Positions 57,341 through 64,000 of a DNA stretch of 64,000 nucleotides are shown one piece after another; the stretch's first letter is position 1; the number at the start of each line of letters is the position of its first letter. Source of the DNA: Candidatus Parcubacteria bacterium. Lineage in GTDB: Bacteria > Patescibacteria > ABY1 > UBA1558 > GWA2-36-10. The notes under the pieces are model-generated. The model saw only the letters and a program-made list of their open reading frames with translations. It searched no databases and had not been told where the DNA came from. The stretch is taken from positions 128,560 through 192,559 of the forward strand of contig JABHSK010000007.1 in NCBI GenBank assembly GCA_018669975.1, read 5' to 3'. The translations under genes were made by a program, and so were the position numbers.

Positions 57341-59503
57341 CTATAACTTTATGTTTCTAATTCTAATACTGTTAGTAACTACGGATACACTACTAAAACT
57401 CATAGCAGCGGCAGCTATCATAGGGTTAAGTAAGCCAATGGCTGCTAGAGGTATAGCAATTATATTATATACAAAGGCAAAAAATAAATTTTGCTTGATA
57501 GTTTTGAAAGTCTTTTTAGATAGATTGATAGCACTGATTACAGCCATAGGGTCACTTTTCATTAATACTATATTTCCGCTCTCCATGGCAATATCAGTGC
57601 CGCTACCAATAGCAATACCTAAATCAGCCAAAGTTAGAGCTGGTGCATCATTAATGCCATCACCAACAAAAGCGATTACCTTTCCTTTTTTCTGTAGCCT
57701 TTTAATATGCTCTACCTTTTGATCGGGTAAAACTTCAGCTATGACTTTTTTGATGCCTAGTTGTCTGGCAATAGCCTGAGCTGTTAGCTTATGATCACCT
57801 GTTAACATGTAAACCTCAGTAGTTTCTTGTAATTCAGCAATGGCCTGCTTTGATGTTTTTCTGATAATATCAGCCACAGCAATAACGCCGACCATTTTTT
57901 TGTCAGCTACAAAATAAATTGGTGTTTTACCCTGACTGGCGTATTCATCAAAAGCTACTTTGTAGACAGGATTTATTTCTATTTTTAAATCATTTATTAA
58001 TTCTGTGTTACCCAAGTATAGCTCCTTTTTACCCACTATACCCCTTACACCCTTTCCTCTAATGGCTTCCACTTGAGATGCTTTGGTTAATTTTAGATTA
58101 TTATCCTGACTATATTTTACAAAAGCTTTAGCCAAAGAATGTTCACTACTAGTCTCTAATGAACAGGCCAAGGCCATTAGCTCGCTGGTTGAAAAATCAT
58201 GACTGGTAGTATTTGTGTCTGTGATAGCGGGCCTACCTTCTGTAAGTGTGCCTGTTTTGTCAAAAACAACTGCATCTACTTTATGAGCTATTTCTAGGCT
58301 CTGTGAATCTTTGATTAAAATTCCGTTTGAGGCTCCTTTGCCAGAACCAACCATAATAGCAGTGGGTGTAGCTAGACCTAAGGCACATGGACAAGCAATT
58401 ACGATGACTGCTACAGCGTTTATTAAACTAATTTCAAAGCCAGCATTTAACAACCAAAACCAAACTATAAAAGTGAGTATAGAAATAGCGATTACAGTCG
58501 GTACAAAAATACTAGACACCTTGTCAGCTAGTTTTTGGATGGGTGCTTTAGAAGCCTGAGCGTCCTCTACTAGTTTAATAATTTGTGATAAAACTGTATC
58601 TTTACCAACCTTGTTTATTTTTACTTTAATAACTCCATTATTATTAATGGTAGCGCCATAGACCTGGCTACCTGGTTTCTTTTCTACTGGGATACTTTCA
58701 CCAGTTAACATGGATTCATCAATGCCAGTTTCACCTTCTATAATTTCACCGTCCAGGGGTATTTTTTCACCTGCTTTAATTATAACAATATCTCCTATTT
58801 TTATAGTATCAATGTCTTTTTTTATTTCTTTACCAGTTACTAAAACTGTAGCCTTTTTTGCTCCTAAAGATAATAATTGCTTGATAGCTGTGGAAGCTCT
58901 ACCTTTACTTTTTTCTTCTAGGTATTTACCTAATAAAATTAAAGTGACAATAGTAGCAGCTGTTTCAAAATAGACATGATTACCTGAGAACATAGCGTAT
59001 AGGCTGTAGAAAAAAGCAGATAAGGTACCAATGGATATTAAAGTGTCCATATTTGACTTAAATTGTTTGAGTTGCAACAACATGCCTTTGTGAAATTGCC
59101 AACCAATAACAAATACAACTATTATAGTCAAAAATCCCATAATCCATTTTTCTAGAGCAACACCGATAAGACTTAGATTGAAGCTCGGTGTATAGAACAT
59201 GGACATGAATAATGGTAGTGTGAAAATAAATGACCAAATAAATTTTTTATAGGATTTTTTAGTTAGATTCATGTCGGCCTGTTGGTCGCTGTCATCTATC
59301 ACTTTGTAATCCCCGGCTTTCTTGATAGCCTCTTCTATGTCCTCCTGACTAACTTTATTGGCATCAAATTCTACTTTAGCTTGATTATTAGCATAGTTGA
59401 CACTAGCACTTTTTATACCTGGCTTTTTTTTGATAGTTTTTTCAATACTTAAAGCACAGGAAGCACAGTGCATGCCTGATATTTTTAAATTTACGTCCTC
59501 CAT
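57341..59503 (-). CDS. copA: Copper-translocating P1B-type ATPase
   Basis: 720 residues: one HMA domain with MHCASC (Cys13, Cys16), then eight membrane helices with the CPC motif IACPCALGLATP in helix 6, actuator TGES, phosphorylation site DKTGTLTEG, and GDGINDAPAL in the hinge. These define Cu(I) export (or delivery to outer cuproproteins). It is the last gene of csoR-HMA/cupredoxin protein-copA; a one-domain HMA and short N-terminus are typical of bacteria. Confidence 0.95.
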   Translation of the reverse strand: MEDVNLKISGMHCASCALSIEKTIKKKPGIKSASVNYANNQAKVEFDANKVSQEDIEEAIKKAGDYKVIDDSDQQADMNLTKKSYKKFIWSFIFTLPLFMSMFYTPSFNLSLIGVALEKWIMGFLTIIVVFVIGWQFHKGMLLQLKQFKSNMDTLISIGTLSAFFYSLYAMFSGNHVYFETAATIVTLILLGKYLEEKSKGRASTAIKQLLSLGAKKATVLVTGKEIKKDIDTIKIGDIVIIKAGEKIPLDGEIIEGETGIDESMLTGESIPVEKKPGSQVYGATINNNGVIKVKINKVGKDTVLSQIIKLVEDAQASKAPIQKLADKVSSIFVPTVIAISILTFIVWFWLLNAGFEISLINAVAVIVIACPCALGLATPTAIMVGSGKGASNGILIKDSQSLEIAHKVDAVVFDKTGTLTEGRPAITDTNTTSHDFSTSELMALACSLETSSEHSLAKAFVKYSQDNNLKLTKASQVEAIRGKGVRGIVGKKELYLGNTELINDLKIEINPVYKVAFDEYASQGKTPIYFVADKKMVGVIAVADIIRKTSKQAIAELQETTEVYMLTGDHKLTAQAIARQLGIKKVIAEVLPDQKVEHIKRLQKKGKVIAFVGDGINDAPALTLADLGIAIGSGTDIAMESGNIVLMKSDPMAVISAINLSKKTFKTIKQNLFFAFVYNIIAIPLAAIGLLNPMIAAAAMSFSSVSVVTNSIRIRNIKL

Positions 59504-59518
59504 ATATTTTTTGTTTAG

Positions 59519-60850
59519 TTATTCTACTATAAATTTACCACGCACCATTCCCATCCAACAACTAAAACTAAGGTTGCCTTTTTTTGACGGAGTAAACTCA
59601 ATAATGTTTTCTCCCTGGTAAAGACTTTTTCTAATGTCTAGGTCTGGTACAATAATTTCATTGGTACAACCTGATATTTGTTGTACATCGATAATCCATT
59701 TTACTGGTACGCCCTGCTTTATTTTGAATACACTGGGGCTATAACCTCGATAGTTAACAGCCATGTTAATAATTTGAGCGTCAGCTTGACTAACAGCAGT
59801 GCCAATTTCTTTTGATGTCCAAAAGTTGATATCTATACCTCTCAGGGCCAATCCAGAAGACATGGTGTAAAAAGCAAAAACCAAAACTAGGATACCAATA
59901 GCTTTTTGGAAAACAACAGTTTTCATATTTTTAAAACGAGTAGTAGCCACTCCTAAACCAAATAGAACCGGTAAGGTGCCAAAGGCAAAAAGAAACATAG
60001 TCATACCGCCAGTAAAGAAACTTCCAGTGGACATGGCAAATAGCTGAATGCTTTGGGTAAAGCCGCAAGGTAGAAAAAAAGTAAATCCACCTAGTATAAC
60101 TGGAGCTAGTGCATGTTCTGATTCTTGTAGTTTTTTCCAAGTACCCATACTCTTTTTTGGCATTCTAATACCTAAGGTACTGAGAGACGGTACAAATCCT
60201 AAAATATTTAAAGCTAGCCATAGTAAGATGATAGCAATAAAAACTGTAAACCAGCTCATAAAGTTTTCAGAAATATTAAACCAAGAACCGAGCATACCCA
60301 AGAGTCCACCCAATAGGAAGAAGGTTAGTAAGCGACCAAAGTGAAATAGTAGGTGTGGCTTTAAATTTCTTTGATAAAAAGAACCCTGAGCCTGATATTT
60401 AGTAGCAAAAGACATAACAACTGCCCCGACCACTACCAAGCAACTAGATAATGAAGCGACAATTCCGATAATAAAAGAGGCACCGTAATTGATGTTACTG
60501 AGGTCGGTTTCTAGCCAATCAAGTAAGCCAATCCACTGCAAATATCTATAGACTAAATATATACCCACTACCACTAAAACAGAATAAAACCATTGTTCAG
60601 CGGTGACTTTTTCTTTTTTCTTTTTAAGCGGCTCTAGAGAAGCCTCATAACCCAATTTTTTTATTTTTTCTATAATTTCTGGCCAATGTAACTTAGAACC
60701 TTCGTGTTCTATTTTAGCTGTGCCTTCACGACAGCTAACTTTAGTACATTTGATACTTTCGATTTCTTGTAAAGAATCTGATATCAATACTTCGCAAGAA
60801 GTGCAGGTCATACCCGCTATATAAACTACTTTGTTATTTTTATTTTTCAT
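59519..60850 (-). CDS. Fusion: HMA, SafE/TauE-like (UreH/DsbD-type) membrane domain, and cupredoxin-like domain
   Basis: The ATG at 60850 lies just after the csoR stop. Order in the 443 residues: HMA domain with MTCTSC (Cys16, Cys19; about 5-75), a membrane domain of about 6-7 helices (about 90-330) with FFLPCGFTQSIQLFA and ASLSSCLVVVG, and a C-terminal cupredoxin-like beta domain (about 355-443) with WIIDVQQISGCTN and SFSCWMGMVRG, giving Cys and Met ligands. It would take Cu from the cytoplasmic HMA, pass it through the membrane part, and bind it outside. Such three-part fusions are known in some Gram-positive and CPR genomes, from memory. Confidence 0.85.
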   Translation of the reverse strand: MKNKNNKVVYIAGMTCTSCEVLISDSLQEIESIKCTKVSCREGTAKIEHEGSKLHWPEIIEKIKKLGYEASLEPLKKKKEKVTAEQWFYSVLVVVGIYLVYRYLQWIGLLDWLETDLSNINYGASFIIGIVASLSSCLVVVGAVVMSFATKYQAQGSFYQRNLKPHLLFHFGRLLTFFLLGGLLGMLGSWFNISENFMSWFTVFIAIILLWLALNILGFVPSLSTLGIRMPKKSMGTWKKLQESEHALAPVILGGFTFFLPCGFTQSIQLFAMSTGSFFTGGMTMFLFAFGTLPVLFGLGVATTRFKNMKTVVFQKAIGILVLVFAFYTMSSGLALRGIDINFWTSKEIGTAVSQADAQIINMAVNYRGYSPSVFKIKQGVPVKWIIDVQQISGCTNEIIVPDLDIRKSLYQGENIIEFTPSKKGNLSFSCWMGMVRGKFIVE

Positions 60851-60857
60851 CCCCTTT

Positions 60858-61139
60858 TTATTTATTAGATAACTTATTAAGTTGTAAAATTTCATTAATC
60901 ATACTTTTTTGTTGTTTGCTATTACCAGAATCCATAGCAGCCTTAAAACAACTATTAAGATGACTTTCTAGAAGATTTTGATTGATAGATTTTAGGAGTC
61001 CAATGACGGCCAAGTTTTGTTGCATAATATCAACGCAATAACGACCCTCTTCTTTCATGTCAATTATTTTAGTAATTAAACCATGAGCCTTTTTTAAACT
61101 AACTAGTGTTTTATCCGGAGTTTTTTTTACTTTAGTCAT
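60858..61139 (-). CDS. csoR: CsoR-type copper-sensing repressor
   Basis: 93 residues of the CsoR/RcnR family, all-helical tetramer. The Cu(I) ligands are Cys35 (GRYCVDIMQQ), His60 and Cys64 (LESHLNSC), the C-H-C set of CsoR rather than the H-C-H-H of RcnR. Cu binding releases DNA. First gene of the operon with a matching operator over the start site. The two following genes handle copper, so the sensor-output logic is complete. Confidence 0.95.
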   Translation of the reverse strand: MTKVKKTPDKTLVSLKKAHGLITKIIDMKEEGRYCVDIMQQNLAVIGLLKSINQNLLESHLNSCFKAAMDSGNSKQQKSMINEILQLNKLSNK

Positions 61140-61162
61140 AAATTCTTTATGTAATTAATATT

Positions 61163-61185
61163 TACCTGTACCTGGGGTATAGGTA
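61163..61185 (-). promoter_or_regulatory. Probable CsoR operator
   Basis: An inverted repeat TACCTGTACC-N3-GGTATAGGTA with one mismatch covers the predicted +1 (about 61180) of csoR. Known CsoR sites are pseudo-palindromes of the form TACCC...GGGTA, and the position fits repression. Confidence 0.75.
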
Positions 61186-61186
61186 T

Positions 61187-61215
61187 ATAATACTATCCTC
61201 TATTTTTATTGTCAA
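61187..61215 (-). promoter_or_regulatory. Promoter of the copper operon
   Basis: Minus strand TTGACA (61215-61210), 17-base spacer, TATTAT (61192-61187). Confidence 0.8.
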
Positions 61216-61231
61216 CACAAAAAAATACAAA

Positions 61232-61258
61232 TAAAAAAGCGCACTAATGTAGTACGCT
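61232..61258 (-). terminator. Terminator of the small zinc-ribbon gene
   Basis: Minus strand AGCGTACT-loop-AGTGCGCT with one mismatch, followed by six T; just upstream of the copper operon promoter. Confidence 0.8.
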
Positions 61259-61265
61259 AGATATT

Positions 61266-61436
61266 TTAGGAGGGGTTGATAGCCACTTGAGGGTCATCAT
61301 CTTCATCAGCAAGGCACTCGGCTACGTACAGCAGCCAATCAATATCACATTTTCAGGTTGGTGTAGTAAAGCAACCATGCCAGCCGGTGCCATCCCAAGT
61401 TTCACCACCACAATCGGGGCAATCAAAGACAGCCAT
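61266..61436 (-). CDS. Small zinc-ribbon gene with one in-frame TGA
   Basis: AAAGGAGCG lies upstream of ATG 61436. The frame starts MAVFDCPDCGGETWDGTGWH, reaches TGA after 27 codons (61355-61353), and then stays open for 28 more codons (KCDIDWLLYVAECLADEDDD, then PQVAINPS) to a TAA next to a terminator. CPDC and the later KC and EC suggest metal binding. The second half keeps coding character (aromatic and acidic, no rare stops). UGA is a normal stop elsewhere here, so this is a nonsense-mutated gene, a recoded codon (e.g. Sec, Trp, Cys), or a sequence error. No SECIS-like fold is obvious. Confidence 0.5.
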
Positions 61437-61491
61437 TTTAACGCTCCTTTATTTTTAGTGGGTTTATAGAACGAAACTCACTACAAAATTA

Positions 61492-61893
61492 TCATACTTT
61501 CCAGACAAAATCAATTAGTAAGCCAGCAATTAATGCAATGCCTGATAGGATAAAAATTATATAATAGTTATATCTTTCTTTGGAGGAAACTAAGGTTTTT
61601 AATATATAACCTAAAGCTTCGTTGTCTTCTTTATTTAATTCATCAAGAGTGTTTGCGTCTAGTTTTTCTCTGAGTCTATGTTTAACAATAAGGGCAGATC
61701 TTTTTTTGGAAATATCAAAACGATGGATAAAGTAAATAATAAAACCAACAGTACCGATGTACCAGGATATTTTGACCCAGGTAGTGTTGTAGAAATTGAG
61801 TACGATGATTATTCTATAAGCTAAGGTAGCTATTACTCCAGCCCAAAAATAGAATAAGCGTAATGATTTAGAGCTTGTTTTTGTATTTTCCAT
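61492..61893 (-). CDS. Unknown three-helix membrane protein, 133 residues
   Basis: Helices at about 12-33, 40-58 and 108-130 flank a charged middle (KKRSALIVKHRLREKLDANT, DELNKEDNEALGYIL). No family recognised. It follows the methyltransferase gene by 16 bases and may share its transcript. The N-terminus is polar (MENTKTSSKSLR). Confidence 0.65.
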   Translation of the reverse strand: MENTKTSSKSLRLFYFWAGVIATLAYRIIIVLNFYNTTWVKISWYIGTVGFIIYFIHRFDISKKRSALIVKHRLREKLDANTLDELNKEDNEALGYILKTLVSSKERYNYYIIFILSGIALIAGLLIDFVWKV

Positions 61894-61909
61894 AAATAAT
61901 CTATTTTAA

Positions 61910-62569
61910 TTATTTAGTTGCCACCACTAACCATTGGCCAGTTTTGTCCGCTGTCATTTTTATATTTTTAAATTTAGCAAACATTTCCTCTATTTCTTGT
62001 TTAGTATAAAAACCATGCGGTATCCCCTTTTCAGGGCCAATCAATGGTTCGGCTGTATTGTCATCAAGCATCCTATGTTTTTTAAAAGTTCGCCAAGTGT
62101 TTATACATTTTTTGTCAGGAATAGTGATAAAAGTTTTGCCTTCGAGTAATAATGCCTCGTGTACTTGATTTATTAGTTTGCTCAAATCTTTTTTAAAGCC
62201 GTGATTAATGGTTGAAATAGAAATTATTAGATCATATTTATTTGGACTTATGTTCATATTAAACATATCCGCCTTTTTAATGCTGCCAGCTTTATCACCT
62301 AGAGCCTGTTTAGTTGTTTCTACTGAAGTTTGACTAGAGTCAACACCGTCTGTTTGCCAGCCTAAAGCAGATAAGTAAATTAGATACCTACCTTCTCCAC
62401 AACCAATATCAAAGACAGACTTATTTTTGAATTTAGTTTTAGCAATAAAGTTTACGAATAATGGATTAATATCCTCTGTAAAACAATAAGGCATTACGCC
62501 ATCATTAATATCTTTCCATTTTTGGCCGCCTTTATTGACTGCTTTGTAGATTTTATCCCAATTTGGCAT
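61910..62569 (-). CDS. Class I SAM-dependent methyltransferase
   Basis: The ATG at 62569 starts MPNWDKIYKAVNKGGQKWKD, the usual form; a longer frame overlaps the previous gene. 219 residues with SAM motif I SVFDIGCGEGRYLIYLS (about 53-69), VDSSQTSVETTK (acidic end of strand 2), KADMFNMN and YDLIISISTINHGF. It belongs to the TehB/Methyltransf_11-like group. Substrate unknown; it sits after the coiled-coil gene by seven bases. Confidence 0.85.
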   Translation of the reverse strand: MPNWDKIYKAVNKGGQKWKDINDGVMPYCFTEDINPLFVNFIAKTKFKNKSVFDIGCGEGRYLIYLSALGWQTDGVDSSQTSVETTKQALGDKAGSIKKADMFNMNISPNKYDLIISISTINHGFKKDLSKLINQVHEALLLEGKTFITIPDKKCINTWRTFKKHRMLDDNTAEPLIGPEKGIPHGFYTKQEIEEMFAKFKNIKMTADKTGQWLVVATK

Positions 62570-62576
62570 GTTTATA

Positions 62577-63638
62577 TTATTTTTCTCTAGACCCAATCTT
62601 TGATGTTCTTTCAAAACGATCAAGTTCTTCCGTGACTCTGCCTCTGTCAGAACTATCTAAACTAGGATCCTTTTCTTGTTTTAGAAGACTATGATATCTA
62701 TCTCTCTCATGCTGGGCTAGGCCTGTCATTTCTGTCATCTTTCTTTCATTGGCTACGCCGGCTTTAGCATATTCGTCTATTTCTTGTTGCCGTTTGGCAA
62801 TTTGCCTATCTGTTTCTAGCGCGTCTTCATGCTGTCTTTGTCTTCTAATTTGTGTAGCCTCAAAATCTGCCTTATCCGCCTTTTTGCGCTCTTTAGCATA
62901 GCTATCATCTTCACGTGCTTGTTCAGTCCAACCTAAGACTTCCAAGCCTCTTTCCTCAGCTTGAGCATACAATTCTTTTAGCTTTGCTCTAAGTTCATGT
63001 ACTTCTGGCACTTTTTCTGCGTCAATATATTTCCTGACTAGCGTAGTATATTCTCTGTTCATAGTCTCAATTTTACTTAGCAGCTTTGAGTCTTCGCTTT
63101 CTTTTTGTTCTTGCGGAGTTAAGACTTCAAGGTTTCTCTTTTCGGCTTCTCTAAATGCTTCCCGCCTTTCTTTTTTTCTTTTATTTTTTTCGCCAAAAGC
63201 ATGGCCCGTTCTAAATCCTCCGATGTCTTTTTTCTTCCCATGAAGTAAGGCCCTGTAGTGCCCTATAGATTCTCCGTGCTCTTCTCTTTTCTTATTTAAA
63301 TGATCTGATAATTCTTCGTCATCCATATCTTTTAGATCTTTTCCCAAAACTGCCACTTTTAGTTTTTCGGCAGTTGTTGCAGCTAAATCTCTAATTTTAT
63401 CTCCTACTTCAGACATTTTTGTTTGAGCAGTCTCTAGTAGACTTGGACCATCATCTACTTCTTCAGCTTTAATTCCGGCCATTGCTTCACCTAATAAGTT
63501 TTCACCATCATCAATAGCGCCCTCAGATGTTTCATTTACCCTGGCTTCTGTGGATTCTAAAGACTCTACGTTGGTATCCGCTCCTGATTCGGCAGCCATT
63601 TCTTGTTCAGCTGGAATATCCTCTCCAAATTTTTTCAT
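62577..63638 (-). CDS. Large charged coiled-coil protein with an internal repeat
   Basis: 353 residues, very rich in Glu/Lys/Arg, with an acidic disordered N-terminus (about 1-65), then long helices. Two segments resemble each other: REAEKRNLEVLTPQEQKESED and YAQAEERGLEVLGWTEQARED, spaced about 70 residues, which suggests duplication of a helical unit. No membrane, signal or catalytic motif. Cytoplasmic scaffold or DNA/RNA-binding role is possible but unsupported. Confidence 0.68.
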   Translation of the reverse strand: MKKFGEDIPAEQEMAAESGADTNVESLESTEARVNETSEGAIDDGENLLGEAMAGIKAEEVDDGPSLLETAQTKMSEVGDKIRDLAATTAEKLKVAVLGKDLKDMDDEELSDHLNKKREEHGESIGHYRALLHGKKKDIGGFRTGHAFGEKNKRKKERREAFREAEKRNLEVLTPQEQKESEDSKLLSKIETMNREYTTLVRKYIDAEKVPEVHELRAKLKELYAQAEERGLEVLGWTEQAREDDSYAKERKKADKADFEATQIRRQRQHEDALETDRQIAKRQQEIDEYAKAGVANERKMTEMTGLAQHERDRYHSLLKQEKDPSLDSSDRGRVTEELDRFERTSKIGSREK

Positions 63639-63651
63639 AATAAAAAATAAA

Positions 63652-63807
63652 TTATAAATTCTCTCTTAACTTTGCTAATTTTTTTTGCTCTACTTCATTA
63701 ATAAAATCATTGATGATTTTTGACTGCTCTTTTTTGAGTGCATTAAGCCTAACTATATATTCATCATAGATATTTTGTAGCTGTTCTTGTTGATCTTTTT
63801 CGGGCAT
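63652..63807 (-). CDS. Small helical protein, 51 residues
   Basis: An uninterrupted 51-codon frame (MPEKDQQEQLQNIYDEYIVR, then LNALKKEQSKIINDFINEVE, ending KKLAKLRENL) lies 13 bases upstream of the coiled-coil gene on the same strand. It is a single amphipathic helix with Glu/Lys/Gln spacing, a coiled-coil look. No clear Shine-Dalgarno site. Adjacent position and composition favour a real small gene expressed with its neighbour. Confidence 0.6.
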   Translation of the reverse strand: MPEKDQQEQLQNIYDEYIVRLNALKKEQSKIINDFINEVEQKKLAKLRENL

Positions 63808-63865
63808 AGTTTATTTTAATAATTTTTTTATTATATCAAAAAATCGCCTCTAAGGCAACTTTAAA

Positions 63866-63892
63866 CAAAAAGAAGAGACCCGCGAGAGTCTC
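63866..63892 (-). terminator. Terminator of the gene entering from the right edge
   Basis: GAGACTCTCGCGGGTCTC on the minus strand (GAGAC/GTCTC stem) followed by TTCTTTTTG. Confidence 0.75.
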
Positions 63893-63912
63893 AGAGAAAG
63901 ATGTAGGTAGGG

Positions 63913-64000
63913 TTAGGATTCGGTGTCCGGAGACTCTGAATTTTTGGCCACTGACCGTTTCTTTCGTGTGTCCAGTGAAGGACGTTCTGGTGCTTTCGCG
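63913..64000 (-). CDS. C-terminal end of an unknown gene running off the right edge
   Basis: The last 28 codons of a minus-strand gene: AKAPERPSLDTRKKRSVAKN then SESPDTES and TAA (63915-63913). A terminator follows 20 bases later. The tail is polar and disordered, rich in Arg/Lys/Ser/Pro; nothing more can be said. Codons are GC-richer than in the neighbouring core genes, like the other SD-led accessory genes here. Confidence 0.5.
   Translation of the reverse strand, partial: AKAPERPSLDTRKKRSVAKNSESPDTES

Noticed and set aside
61287..61469. 60-codon plus-strand frame
   Set aside because: It is the reverse of the zinc-ribbon gene, which has a ribosome site and terminator on the minus strand.
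1..64000. CRISPR array or insertion sequence
   Set aside because: No regularly spaced repeats, transposase or terminal inverted repeats were seen.

Overview
The window looks like a piece of a small, AT-rich Candidate Phyla Radiation (Patescibacteria, probably Parcubacteria-type) chromosome. The signs are shortened core proteins (alpha subunit of RNA polymerase without its C-terminal domain, AlaRS without C-Ala, short L13), dense operons of stop/start-overlapping genes, many unknown small proteins, the AKPVIYLYP-type membrane protein family, and orphan pathway enzymes (pyrD, chorismate mutase) without their pathways. TGA is used as an ordinary stop. No mobile element, CRISPR array, complete rRNA or tRNA gene was recognised. 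Lineage is an inference from content only.

Layout. 1-3.9 kb: cell-wall block (ftsW end, murG, short pyrophosphatase, murC, a 48-codon ORF, murB). 3.95-7.9 kb: translation/transcription operon (infA, rpmJ, rpsM, rpsK, rpsD, rpoA, rplQ, rplM, rpsI) from one consensus promoter to one terminator. 7.9-15.7 kb: surface polysaccharide operon (flippase, five glycosyltransferases, O-antigen ligase-like polymerase). 15.8-16.8 kb: small membrane proteins. 16.9-24.1 kb: lysS, rdgB, lipoprotein cyclophilin, serS, alr, ftsQ, then xer. 24.1-26.3 kb: accessory genes and two structured RNAs. 26.3-34.1 kb (minus): Memo-CapA fusion, AKPVIYLYP protein, M23 peptidase, gltX, wecG/tagA type transferase, thpR. 34.25-36.5 kb: secreted muramidase-like protein and LigB-type protein. 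36.6-39.2 kb: accessory small genes. 39.2-40.7 kb: def-fmt. 40.7-50.5 kb (minus): coiled-coil protein, processive GT2, pyrD, aroQ, two Nudix enzymes, secA, hpf, alaS. 50.6-54.7 kb: dense accessory zone with three structured RNAs and small SD-led genes. 54.8-57.2 kb: glycosidase plus ROK kinase. 57.3-61.2 kb: copper operon csoR-(HMA/TauE/cupredoxin)-copA. 61.2-64 kb: zinc-ribbon gene with an in-frame UGA, membrane protein, methyltransferase, coiled-coil proteins.

Two expression styles are visible. Several core genes start exactly at, or within a few bases of, the predicted transcription start of a near-consensus promoter and have no Shine-Dalgarno site (leaderless). The accessory genes use TTGACA-N17-TATAAT-like promoters, a real leader, an AAGGAG-type site and a strong hairpin terminator, and have more GC-rich codons. 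Dispersed among them are six protein-free transcription units with promoter, folded body and terminator. The most striking, at about 52.64-52.89 kb, carries a copy of the L1-stalk segment of 23S rRNA set inside its own unrelated helices; I regard it as the best candidate for an undescribed element in the window.
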